Shown: positions 53,472-60,829 of the stretch, one piece after another
Numbering within the stretch: the stretch's first letter is position 1
Layout of the letters: the number at the start of each line of letters is the position of its first letter
Assembly: GCA_021822495.1 (NCBI GenBank)
Contig: JAKAQO010000007.1
Span: 46,777-110,776 of the forward strand
Source of the DNA: a bacterium
GTDB lineage: Bacteria > Elusimicrobiota > Elusimicrobia > UBA1565 > UBA9628
DNA: 64,000 bases
Direction: 5' to 3'
Made by a program: the position numbers and the translations under genes
The notes under the pieces: generated by a model
What the model saw: only the letters and a program-made list of their open reading frames with translations
Told to the model about the DNA's origin: nothing
Database searches by the model: none

Positions 53472-54355
53472 GATGAGATGGGGACAGTTCCCATCTCCGA
53501 GGCGCGTTTGACGCGGCGGAGGAGAATTTTTTGCTTGAGCTTCTGAACCGGGTTTTTTCCGCCGAACCACAAATATCCTTTTTTATAACGCTTGAGATAG
53601 GGATCGAATTGAAAATAATAGGGCGCGGCCAGGGGCGGAGTTCGCTTGAGAATCCAGTTGGCGGCTTCGGTTGAGGCCAGGCCCGCGCAAAGGGCGCAGG
53701 CGGAGGCTAAAGCCGGGCCCTTTCCGGCTTTGAGGTCCACTTTTCCGAGGTTGAGGTATTTCAGATGCAAAAGGGCCGGAGTCAGCCCCACGGCGAAAGC
53801 GGCGATTTTTTCCTCGTAAGTCATGGAATCGCTGATCCCGAAATATTCATCGAAATTCATTCCGAAGGGCGAAAAATTAAGAAGCATGGCGCCGAAACCC
53901 AAGGGGCCGGAGGTGACGACCGGAATTTTCTTTTTCCAGGCGGTCATGAAATAGAGTCTGCGCGCGTCAATTTCAAAAAAATCAATGCCGTCTAAGGCCA
54001 CATCCACCCCTTGAAGAAAGGCGTCGATATTTTGGGCGTTGACAAATTCCTTAAAGACCGTGACCTTGGCTTCTGGATTGATGGAGCGAACGATGGCAGC
54101 TATCGCCTCAGCCTTATTTTTTCCGAAAGTGTCCACCGAAGCCCCGTATTGGCGGTTGATATTGACGATTTCAAAAACGTCCTCATCGGCGACGTGAAAA
54201 TTTCCCACTCCCATGCGGGCTAGGGTCGCCAGATGAATGCCGCCTACTCCCCCGGCCCCGGCGACGGCGACCGTTGATTTTCGAAGAACGTTTTGCTCTT
54301 CTTCAGTGAAAATCCCGATGTTGCGGAAGAAAGCCTGATTGTAATCGTAATTCAT
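53468..54355 (-). CDS. ThiF/MoeB-like E1-type adenylyltransferase
   Basis: The 295-residue protein carries the E1 core: VAVAGAGGVGG (about 30-39) for ATP, DEDVFEIVNINRQY (58-70) with the conserved Asn/Arg/Gln, and GKNKAEA with the lysine. The CxxC zinc pairs of MoeB and ThiF are not complete (only one CALC). The family adenylates a C-terminal glycine of a protein or peptide, or a small carboxylate. The last residues come from repeat R6. Start is ATG 54355. Divergent from the CheY gene across 40 bp. Confidence 0.85.
   Translation of the reverse strand: MNYDYNQAFFRNIGIFTEEEQNVLRKSTVAVAGAGGVGGIHLATLARMGVGNFHVADEDVFEIVNINRQYGASVDTFGKNKAEAIAAIVRSINPEAKVTVFKEFVNAQNIDAFLQGVDVALDGIDFFEIDARRLYFMTAWKKKIPVVTSGPLGFGAMLLNFSPFGMNFDEYFGISDSMTYEEKIAAFAVGLTPALLHLKYLNLGKVDLKAGKGPALASACALCAGLASTEAANWILKRTPPLAAPYYFQFDPYLKRYKKGYLWFGGKNPVQKLKQKILLRRVKRASEMGTVPISS
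53475..53497. repeat. Short GGGAC palindrome R6 at the 3' end of thiF
   Basis: Arms GAGATGGG and CCCATCTC around GACAGTT. It encodes the last residues EMGTVPIS of the ThiF-like protein, so it is inside the coding sequence. Confidence 0.6.
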
Positions 54356-54362
54356 TGAATTT

Positions 54363-54390
54363 TCTATATTCCTTGCTACAATACTATAAT
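54363..54390. promoter_or_regulatory. Divergent promoters between thiF-like and cheY-like genes
   Basis: On the plus strand TATAAT (54385-54390) lies 5 nt before ATG 54396. On the minus strand TATAGA (54368-54363) lies 7 nt before ATG 54355. Both predict leaderless mRNAs, and the two promoters share their upstream DNA, so the four genes may be co-regulated. Confidence 0.5.
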
Positions 54391-54395
54391 AAAAC

Positions 54396-54776
54396 ATGGC
54401 TAAAAAAATAATGATCGCGGACGACAACCCGGTCGTCCATGCGTTAATTTCCGCGCAAATGTCTTTGATTGGATATGAAATCGCGGGCGTTGAACCAATT
54501 GGAAAAAACGTTTTGGCGACCTACTTTCGTCTTAAACCGGATCTTTTGGTCTTGGACATTAGTTTTGAGGATACTGATGGCCTGACTATTCTGCGTGAAC
54601 TCCGTAAGATATATCCGAAAGCCAAGGTTCTGGTTTTAAGCGCCAACGATCAAAAAGAAACTCGCGCAATCGTCGAGGGATTAAAGGCTTCGTTTTTGGC
54701 CAAGCCCTTTTCCGCATCCGATATCCAGGCGGCGGTTGCGGGAATATTGAGCGATAGCGCGGAGACTCTAAGGTGA
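54396..54776 (+). CDS. CheY-like stand-alone response regulator
   Basis: This 126-residue receiver has the acidic pair DD (9-10), the phosphoacceptor Asp54 in LLVLDI, Ser82 in VLSAND and Lys103 in LAKPF, so it is phosphorylatable. It has no output domain. It overlaps the CheC-acyltransferase gene by 4 nt (GTGA), so the receiver's phosphate is the obvious target of the CheC domain. No histidine kinase is nearby. Confidence 0.92.
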   Translation: MAKKIMIADDNPVVHALISAQMSLIGYEIAGVEPIGKNVLATYFRLKPDLLVLDISFEDTDGLTILRELRKIYPKAKVLVLSANDQKETRAIVEGLKASFLAKPFSASDIQAAVAGILSDSAETLR

Positions 54777-56092
54777 GCGAATCATTCAATTCTCAAGAGT
54801 TGGAGGTTCTTGGGAAGATTCTCAGGGACGGCGCGCTTTTAAGCGGCCGCAAATTGTCCAATTTTGGCCAGGGCAAATGGAAAGTTTCTTTTTCTGGAAT
54901 CCGGGCGATTGCGGGAGAGAAAGTTCCGGAATTTTTTAAGCTCGATACCGGGATGAACATGGGGGCTTTTCTCGGCATTTCAGAACCCTTCTTTTTTGAA
55001 GTCGTGATGTTGTTTCCAGAATGGAGTTTGATTCCTCTTGAGAAAAGTATCGCCTTGGCCACTGGCCTCAGCGTTGGGAATTTCGACATGAACCGCCCGG
55101 TTTTTAGCGAGGTGGCTAATATTTTGGGACACGGGATTTTAGGGGCCTTGGCGGATTACTGCGGAGAGGCTTTTATCTCGCTTGCGCCAAGGCTTGCGCG
55201 CGGAACAAAAGAGGAAATTATCTCAATGGCGGCCAAGCGTATGCCGGAAAAGGCCGAGGCGATACTCACCCACGCTGAATTTTTCTCGGACAGCCAATCC
55301 TGCGCGGCGACGGTCTTGGTTTTGGCTGATGCCGAGAGATTGAGAAAGGTCTTGCCGCAAGCGTCTGTTCCCGCCCTTGAAGAAGATAAGAAAGAGACCT
55401 CTTCCCAGGCAGAACTTGAGAAAGCCGCTTCTCCAAACGCCGATTTCGAGATTTTATGCGCCAAAACTCCTAAAGATATGCAGGATGTTTTCCGGCTGCG
55501 TTACCAGGTTTACGGCGTCGAACGCGGATTCTTAAATCCGGCGGATTATCCTGACGGGCTTGAAAAAGATATCTATGACGATTTTTCCGTTCATTTCTTG
55601 GCTCGCGATAGTCAAGGCCGCGCTCTTGGGACGGCTCGGCTCGTTTTAGACTCCCCGCATGGTTTTCCCATAGAAAAGGAGTATGACATCACGAAAACCT
55701 TGGCGCGAATTGACAGGAAAAAAATGGGAGAATTCTCGCGTTTCGCCATCCCAAGAAATTTGGGGAATGATAGCGAGGCATTGTCTGCTACGGATTCATC
55801 CCGTGCGGGACAGAGTGAAATCGCTTTAGCTTTGTTATTGGCGGTATTTCAGAAAAGCGATCAGGAAGGTTTAGCCTATGTTTGCGCGGCCATCGAGCGG
55901 GCTTTGTGGCTGGTGTTGCGCCGCGGAGGCATCGCGATGAATCAAATTGGAGAACCTAAAGACTATCACGGCATTCGCATCCCCTGTTTACTTGCCCTGG
56001 AAGAATCCGTCCGGCTTCGCATGTTTCCTTTCCCCAAGGAAGTCGAGGCCTTCTACGCCTCCCGCGCCAAGGGAATTTTCGAAGGTAAATAA
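54773..56092 (+). CDS. CheC-like phosphatase fused to autoinducer-synthase-like acyltransferase
   Basis: The 439-residue protein starts with GTG. Residues about 1-195 read as a CheC/CheX-type domain with FSEVANILGHGILGAL (Glu113 and Asn116 in the ExxN pattern). Residues 196-223 are an acidic linker. From about 225 the protein matches the LuxI/FeeM-type N-acyltransferase fold: FRLRYQVYGVERGF, GTARLVLDS and EFSRFAIPR (Glu320, Arg323), the signature shared by homoserine-lactone and N-acyl amino acid synthases. I know of no described protein with this fusion. The simplest reading is that CheY phosphorylation or its removal controls synthesis of an acylated small molecule. Confidence 0.8.
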   Translation: MSESFNSQELEVLGKILRDGALLSGRKLSNFGQGKWKVSFSGIRAIAGEKVPEFFKLDTGMNMGAFLGISEPFFFEVVMLFPEWSLIPLEKSIALATGLSVGNFDMNRPVFSEVANILGHGILGALADYCGEAFISLAPRLARGTKEEIISMAAKRMPEKAEAILTHAEFFSDSQSCAATVLVLADAERLRKVLPQASVPALEEDKKETSSQAELEKAASPNADFEILCAKTPKDMQDVFRLRYQVYGVERGFLNPADYPDGLEKDIYDDFSVHFLARDSQGRALGTARLVLDSPHGFPIEKEYDITKTLARIDRKKMGEFSRFAIPRNLGNDSEALSATDSSRAGQSEIALALLLAVFQKSDQEGLAYVCAAIERALWLVLRRGGIAMNQIGEPKDYHGIRIPCLLALEESVRLRMFPFPKEVEAFYASRAKGIFEGK

Positions 56093-56149
56093 GAAGAATC
56101 AATCATTTCCCCATTCTAAATATCAAATTATCTTAAACCTAAGTAAAGG

Positions 56150-56163
56150 TTGATTTAAATCAA
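56150..56163. promoter_or_regulatory. Perfect FNR/CRP-type box
   Basis: TTGATTTAAATCAA matches the FNR consensus TTGATnnnnATCAA at all ten fixed positions. It is centred about 65 bp before the predicted transcription start of the peptide gene, suitable for class I activation. Confidence 0.65.
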
Positions 56164-56209
56164 TTCCCGGACTTAACTTTTCTCATGGCGGGGTGGACGC
56201 GTTTCAAGC

Positions 56210-56215
56210 TATCCT
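56210..56215 (+). promoter_or_regulatory. -10 element of the peptide gene
   Basis: TATCCT ends 6 nt before an in-frame GTG at 56222, where transcription should start. The ATG at 56255 lies 33 nt further down behind AAAGGAGG (56239-56246, 8-nt spacing), so the message has a short leader and a strong ribosome binding site. Confidence 0.45.
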
Positions 56216-56254
56216 AAAGATGTGAGAAAAGATAACCCAAAGGAGGGTCATAAT

Positions 56255-56407
56255 ATGAAATCTATCATCTTGTCGTTGGCGTTTGCTGCGGTTGGAATGT
56301 TGTCCGTGAAGTCGTCCATCGTGAGTCCCTGTTCGCCGGGACATATCTGCGTTCAGCCTCAAATCGTCAGCCCCTGTAGCCCGGGCCATATTTGCATCAA
56401 CGGCTAG
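56255..56407 (+). CDS. Short exported peptide with two IVSPCSPGHIC repeats
   Basis: The product has 50 residues: a signal-like segment (MKSIILSLAFAAVGML), then two copies of IVSPCSPGHIC at about 22-32 and 37-47, giving Cys26, 32, 41 and 47 and one His per repeat. The two copies differ at 7 of 33 bases in 5 codons, and every change is synonymous, so the peptide sequence itself is under selection. Strong Shine-Dalgarno, FNR-type box and an efficient terminator suggest high, oxygen-responsive expression. It may bind metal through Cx3HxC, form disulfides, or be a modified (RiPP-type) precursor given the ThiF, nitroreductase and acyltransferase genes beside it. An in-frame GTG at 56222 would add 11 residues. 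Confidence 0.75.
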   Translation: MKSIILSLAFAAVGMLSVKSSIVSPCSPGHICVQPQIVSPCSPGHICING

Positions 56408-56428
56408 TTAAGGTATTAAAAAGAACAA

Positions 56429-56458
56429 ACGCCCCGGTTATGCCGGGGCGTTTTCTTT
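56429..56458. terminator. Strong intrinsic terminator shared by the peptide gene and add
   Basis: Stem ACGCCCCGG/CCGGGGCGT with loop TTATG, followed by TTTTCTTT on the plus strand and preceded by an A-rich run, so it works from both sides. The add stop codon (56438-56440) lies in the loop. Confidence 0.9.
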
Positions 56459-57448
56459 AAACTCTTCCATGAGACTTCGGCGAAGCGCGGTTTCGGCAAG
56501 CCCGAAACGCAAACCGTTGAGGTTCATTTCCCACAAATCTTTGAGGGTGATTCCCAGTTCCAAATAGGCCCTCTCGTATTCGCGCTCGATATCAGTGTTA
56601 AAAAAGGGCGGGTCATCGGTATTGAGAGTCAAGGGAATTTGAGCCTTGAGAAGACGCTTGAGCGGGTGTTGTTCGATTTTTTTAAACACTTTGAGGCAGA
56701 GATTGCTGGTCACGGCGACATCGCAGCAGATGTTGTGAGTTTTGAGCAAATCCAGAACTTTTTTGCTTTCAACGGCGCGAACCCCGTGTTGAATGCGGCG
56801 CGCTTTAAGATCCAAGACGGCTTCTTGGACGTGATGGGCGCCTTCGGTTTCCCCCGCGTGGGCCACGCAAAAATATCCGGCTTCTCTTGCGCGCCTAAAA
56901 TACTCGGCGAAATCTTTTCTCGGAAATCCCGCTTCAGGGCCGCCAAGGCCGATGGCGACAATCAAGGGATTTTTCTCTGCTTCCAAAAGACGAGTCGTGT
57001 ATTCACCCGCCTTTTTCCCTCCCTCGGCTGGGATGTCGATAATGAGGCGCGTTACGGGGCCGCCTCTTTTTTCAAGAGATTCAAGTTTTTTCGTTACCGC
57101 ATTCAGAGCGCGTTTGCCCCCAATGGCGAATTTTTCATGATTAAAGGGCGTAAAATGAAGTTCAGCGTAGCGGATATTTTGTCTCGCGCAGGTTTTCGCG
57201 AAATTCTCGACCATGAAAGCATAATCAGCTTCTGTCTTAAAACAGCGGCACATCGCCTGCCAGAGTTTGAGAAACTTATCGAAAGATTCAAATTCGTAAA
57301 GGGCTGAGAGTTCCTTGAGCGTTCCAACGGGAAGCGGGACATGGTTTTTACGGGCCATCTTCCATAGGGTTTGAGGGGAGACGGTGCCTTCAAGATGTAA
57401 ATGAAGCTCCGCCTTTGGCATCTTGCGGATAAATTCTAAAGCGTTCAT
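56438..57448 (-). CDS. add: Adenosine deaminase
   Basis: The 336-residue TIM-barrel enzyme hydrolyses adenosine to inosine. It has the metal-binding HLHLEG, the substrate-site GLGGPEAG, CVAHAGETEG with the catalytic glutamate, RIQHGVRA and LNTDDPPFF with the metal-binding aspartates. A relative specific for adenine or aminofutalosine is possible. ATG 57448 has a TATAAT 6 nt upstream. The last residues are encoded in the shared terminator. Confidence 0.92.
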   Translation of the reverse strand: MNALEFIRKMPKAELHLHLEGTVSPQTLWKMARKNHVPLPVGTLKELSALYEFESFDKFLKLWQAMCRCFKTEADYAFMVENFAKTCARQNIRYAELHFTPFNHEKFAIGGKRALNAVTKKLESLEKRGGPVTRLIIDIPAEGGKKAGEYTTRLLEAEKNPLIVAIGLGGPEAGFPRKDFAEYFRRAREAGYFCVAHAGETEGAHHVQEAVLDLKARRIQHGVRAVESKKVLDLLKTHNICCDVAVTSNLCLKVFKKIEQHPLKRLLKAQIPLTLNTDDPPFFNTDIEREYERAYLELGITLKDLWEMNLNGLRFGLAETALRRSLMEEFKENAPA

Positions 57449-57454
57449 CTTGTC

Positions 57455-57460
57455 ATTATA
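57455..57460 (-). promoter_or_regulatory. -10 element of add, leaderless spacing
   Basis: CGCTATAATGACAAGATG on the minus strand: TATAAT, 6 nt, ATG 57448. Repeat R7 begins immediately upstream. Confidence 0.55.
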
Positions 57461-57463
57461 GCG

Positions 57464-57557
57464 AAAAAAGGGGACTGTGCCTCTTCCTCATAATTCTTAG
57501 GGACGGCGCTGTCCCGACCTTAAGATTATAAGGAAAGGGGACTGTCCCCTTTTTTTG
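57464..57557 (+). repeat. Palindromic GGGAC repeat copy R7 (full length)
   Basis: About 90 bp: AAAAGGGGACTGTGCC at the left end, a central imperfect palindrome (CTCATAATTCTTAGGGACGG against CCGACCTTAAGATTATAAGG), and GGGGACTGTCCCC plus a T run at the right end. Nearly identical to R8 in opposite orientation. It lies between add and mccB. Confidence 0.85.
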
Positions 57558-57564
57558 CTAGGAT
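57556..57564 (+). promoter_or_regulatory. Extended -10 of the leucine-degradation operon, leaderless spacing
   Basis: TGCTAGGAT followed by 6 nt and ATG 57571. It overlaps the end of repeat R7. Confidence 0.4.
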
Positions 57565-57570
57565 ACAACC

Positions 57571-59151
57571 ATGGCGACCAAAACGAGATCGGAAGCCGAG
57601 GAAAACAGGGCTTATCACGAGAACTCAATTTCGGAATTAAGGGCGCGCTTGGATATGGTGGGCCGCGGAGGCTCTGAAAAAGCGGTGAGCCTCCACAAAA
57701 AGCGCGGGAAACTAACCGCCCGGGAGCGCATTGACCGGCTCGTTGATCCCGGTTCTTTTTTTCTGGAGTTTTCCTCGCTTGCGGCTTTTGGGCTTTATGA
57801 TAACGAAGTTCCATCCGCCGGAATTGTCGCAGGAATGGGAGTGGTCAGCGGGCGGCTTTGCGTCATTGCCGCTAACGATGCCACAGTCAAGGGCGGAACC
57901 TATTTTCCGGAGACTATTAAAAAACACTTGCGCGCGCAGGAAATCGCGCTTCAAAACCGTTTGCCCTGTATTTATCTTGTGGACTCCGGCGGGGTTTTTC
58001 TGCCGAAACAAGCCGAGGTTTTCCCGGATAAAGAACATTTTGGGCGCATTTTTTATAATCAGGCCGTCATGTCCTCTATGGGGATTCCTCAAATCTCGAT
58101 TGTGATGGGGATGTGCACCGCCGGCGGGGCCTATGTTCCGGCGATGTCGGATGAGGCCATTATCGTGCGTAATCAGGGAACCATTTATTTGGGCGGCCCC
58201 CCTTTGGTCAAGGCGGCGACTGGAGAAGAATCAACGGCGGAAGAGTTGGGCGGAGGCGAGATGCACAGCCGCGTCTCCGGGGTCACCGATTATCTGGCTG
58301 AAAACGACGAGGACGCGCTTCAAATTTGCCGTTCCCTTGTTGAAAATCTGAATCTTCCGGCTTTTAAATGGGGCGTTGGGGCTGAACCGAAATATCCAGT
58401 CGATGAGCTTTATGAGATCATTCATCGCGATTTAAGGCGTCCCTGCAACGTGACCGACATCGTTTCTCGCTTGGTGGATGACAGCCGCTTTCAGCAGTTT
58501 AAGCCCTACTACGGGCAGACCTTGGTTTGCGGTTTTTCCAAAATCATGGGGCATGCCGTTGGAATTTTGGGAAACCAGGGCATTTTGTTCCCGGAGTCCG
58601 CGCTTAAGGGCGCGCATTTTATCGAGCTTTGCTGTCAGAGAAAGGTTCCGATTCTTTTCCTTCAAAACATCACCGGCTTCATGGTCGGAAAAGATTATGA
58701 GCAGGCGGGAATCATTAAGCACGGCGCGAAATTGGTTCAAGCGGTTTCAACCGCCAATGTCCCCAAATTGACCGTGATTGTCGGTTCCTCTAACGGAGCA
58801 GGAAACTACGCGATGTGCGGGCGGGCTTATAACCCGAGATTTCTTTTTACTTGGCCAAACGCCCGGGTCTCGGTCATGGGATCTGAACAAGCGGCGACGG
58901 TTATGAGTTTAATTAAAAAAGAGCAGCTTTTACGCGAGAATAAAGAGATTTCCGCCGAAGAAATGGAAGCCATCGCTCTTCCGGTGCGAAAACAATATGA
59001 GACCGAGGGCAATCCCTATTACGGAACTGCCCGGCTTTGGGATGACGGAATTATCGAGCCCGCGCAGACCCGAAAGATTTTAGGGTTTTGTCTTTCCGCC
59101 GTTTTAAACGCGCCCATTGAAGAACCCCGTTATCCGGTTTTTAGAATGTAA
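57571..59151 (+). CDS. mccB: Methylcrotonyl-CoA carboxylase beta (carboxyltransferase) subunit
   Basis: The 526-residue carboxyltransferase transfers CO2 from carboxybiotin to 3-methylcrotonyl-CoA in leucine breakdown. Diagnostic stretches are [62 protein letters not shown] and [20 protein letters not shown], which fit the MCC/GCC branch better than propionyl-CoA carboxylase. The biotin-carrying alpha subunit is not in the window and must be supplied elsewhere. It is first in an operon with a hydratase and a lyase. Confidence 0.93.
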   Translation: MATKTRSEAEENRAYHENSISELRARLDMVGRGGSEKAVSLHKKRGKLTARERIDRLVDPGSFFLEFSSLAAFGLYDNEVPSAGIVAGMGVVSGRLCVIAANDATVKGGTYFPETIKKHLRAQEIALQNRLPCIYLVDSGGVFLPKQAEVFPDKEHFGRIFYNQAVMSSMGIPQISIVMGMCTAGGAYVPAMSDEAIIVRNQGTIYLGGPPLVKAATGEESTAEELGGGEMHSRVSGVTDYLAENDEDALQICRSLVENLNLPAFKWGVGAEPKYPVDELYEIIHRDLRRPCNVTDIVSRLVDDSRFQQFKPYYGQTLVCGFSKIMGHAVGILGNQGILFPESALKGAHFIELCCQRKVPILFLQNITGFMVGKDYEQAGIIKHGAKLVQAVSTANVPKLTVIVGSSNGAGNYAMCGRAYNPRFLFTWPNARVSVMGSEQAATVMSLIKKEQLLRENKEISAEEMEAIALPVRKQYETEGNPYYGTARLWDDGIIEPAQTRKILGFCLSAVLNAPIEEPRYPVFRM

Positions 59152-59945
59152 TGAGTTCCTCTCTTTCTATCCAAGAAGACGGTCATGTCGTGAGGGTGAC
59201 GCTCAATCGCCCGGAAGTTAGAAATGCGCTTGATGAGGCGACTCTTTTGGAACTCGCGGATTTTTTTTCCAAGTCTCCGCTTTTGGAAAAAGCCAGCGTT
59301 ATTATCTTGCGCGGAGAGGGCACGGATTTTTGCGCCGGGGCTGATATCCGCTGGATGCGCCGCGCCTCTGATTATCCCCCGGCTAAAAACCGAAAAGACG
59401 CAAGACTTTTAACGAACGCGTTGAAAGCGATTGATGAGTGCCCTGTTCCGGTCATGGCTCGCGTTCACGGCGGAATTTACGGCGGAGGCCTGGGTCTTAT
59501 TGCCGCTTCGGATATCGTCATTGCTGATGAAAACTCCAAAATGCGTTTTTCTGAATGCCGGTTGGGAATTTTGCCCTCGGTCATCTCCATTTTTGTTTTG
59601 CCTAAAATCGGTCCCTCCCACGCAAGACCCCTCTATTTAACGGGAGAAGTCTTTAACGCTCAACGCGCCAAAGAAATTGGCCTTGTTCATGAAGTCTGCT
59701 CTTCCGAAACGTTGGATGAGCGCGTTTCTGAGCTCATTAATCAAATTCTTCTCAACGGTCCCAAGGCCAATCGCCTGGCCAAATCTTATTTGCGAAAGCT
59801 TCATGAGTTGCCTCGCCAAAAAAGAGAAAGCTTTTCCATTGAGACCCTGGTCAAAGCCCGCTCTTCTACGGAAGCCAAAGAGGGCTTATCCGCTTTTCTT
59901 GAAAAAAGAAGCCCTTCGTGGGCGGCTTATAGAAAACAACCATGA
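59151..59945 (+). CDS. Enoyl-CoA hydratase, probable methylglutaconyl-CoA hydratase
   Basis: The 264-residue crotonase-fold protein has VTLNRPEVRNALDEATL, GTDFCAGADIRWMRR (oxyanion hole) and GGIYGGGLGLIAASDIVIAD, with glutamates in FSECRLGI. Between mccB (one shared base) and HMG-CoA lyase, the natural substrate is 3-methylglutaconyl-CoA (LiuC role). Confidence 0.88.
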   Translation: MSSSLSIQEDGHVVRVTLNRPEVRNALDEATLLELADFFSKSPLLEKASVIILRGEGTDFCAGADIRWMRRASDYPPAKNRKDARLLTNALKAIDECPVPVMARVHGGIYGGGLGLIAASDIVIADENSKMRFSECRLGILPSVISIFVLPKIGPSHARPLYLTGEVFNAQRAKEIGLVHEVCSSETLDERVSELINQILLNGPKANRLAKSYLRKLHELPRQKRESFSIETLVKARSSTEAKEGLSAFLEKRSPSWAAYRKQP

Positions 59946-60829
59946 GGCCTAACCCCGTTCTCATTGAAATGGCTCCCCGGGATGGGCTTCAAAGTCAAAA
60001 TAGCCAAATTCCAACCGCGGTAAAGGTCGCTTTTATCGAGGCCTTGTCCAAATCTGGGCTTTCTGAAATCGAAGCCGGCGCCTTTGTTTCACCCAAGGCC
60101 GTCCCTCCCATGGCGGATTCACTTTTGGTTTTTCAAAAAATAAAAAGGAAAAAGGGCGTCCTCTATTCCGCTTTGGTTCCTAATGAAAAAGGCTTGGATT
60201 TGGCCATTTCTGCCAGCGTGGATAAAATTGCGGTCTTTACTGCGGCCTCTGAAACCTTTAATCAAAAAAACATCAATGCCACAATAGAGGAGTCTCTTAA
60301 GCGTTTCGCTCCGGTTATTTCAAAAGCCAAGGCCTTGCGTCTTCCGGTTCGGGGTTATGTCTCAACCGCGTTTTTTTGTCCTTATGAAGGAAAAATAAAG
60401 CCCGAAGCGGCGCTTAAGGTCTGTTTGGAGCTTTTAGATTTAGGGGTGGATGAACTCTCCATTGGAGACACTATTGGCCGGGCTTCTCCCGATGATGTGA
60501 GGCGGTTTTTAGACCTCTCTTTAAAAAAAATTCCAGCGGGCAAAACCGCGCTTCATTTTCATGATACCTATGGAATGGCGGTGGCTAATGCCTTGGCCGC
60601 CTGGGATGAATATGAAATTTCCCGTTTTGACGCTTCTTCCGGCGGAATCGGCGGATGTCCTTATGCGCCGGGGGCTTCCGGAAACGTCGCTTTGGAAGAT
60701 TTGGCCTTTGCCTTTGAATCTTGCGGCGCAAGAACGGGGCTAGATTTGAAGAAGGTCAATCAATCTTTAGACGGAATTTCTCAATACCTGGAGAAGCCTT
60801 TTTCCTCCCGGTTAAGGAAGGTTCTATGA
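59942..60829 (+). CDS. Hydroxymethylglutaryl-CoA lyase
   Basis: The 295-residue TIM-barrel of the HMGL/DRE family has the start IEMAPRDGLQSQ (catalytic Arg-Asp), EAGAFVSPKAVPPMAD, SIGDTIGRASPDDV, LHFHDTYGMAVANALA (metal-binding histidines) and GGIGGCPYAPGASGNVALED with the active-site cysteine. It splits HMG-CoA to acetoacetate and acetyl-CoA (mvaB/liuE role), completing leucine degradation. It overlaps its neighbours by 4 nt on both sides. Confidence 0.94.
   Translation: MRPNPVLIEMAPRDGLQSQNSQIPTAVKVAFIEALSKSGLSEIEAGAFVSPKAVPPMADSLLVFQKIKRKKGVLYSALVPNEKGLDLAISASVDKIAVFTAASETFNQKNINATIEESLKRFAPVISKAKALRLPVRGYVSTAFFCPYEGKIKPEAALKVCLELLDLGVDELSIGDTIGRASPDDVRRFLDLSLKKIPAGKTALHFHDTYGMAVANALAAWDEYEISRFDASSGGIGGCPYAPGASGNVALEDLAFAFESCGARTGLDLKKVNQSLDGISQYLEKPFSSRLRKVL

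Noticed and set aside
52428..56407. Standard thiazole/oxazole-modified microcin cluster
   Set aside because: There is no YcaO cyclodehydratase, no protease and no exporter, and the ThiF-like and nitroreductase proteins are not obviously of the azole-peptide subfamilies.
56639..57307. 222-codon plus-strand frame inside add
   Set aside because: It is antisense to the well-supported adenosine deaminase gene and shows no protein-like motif.
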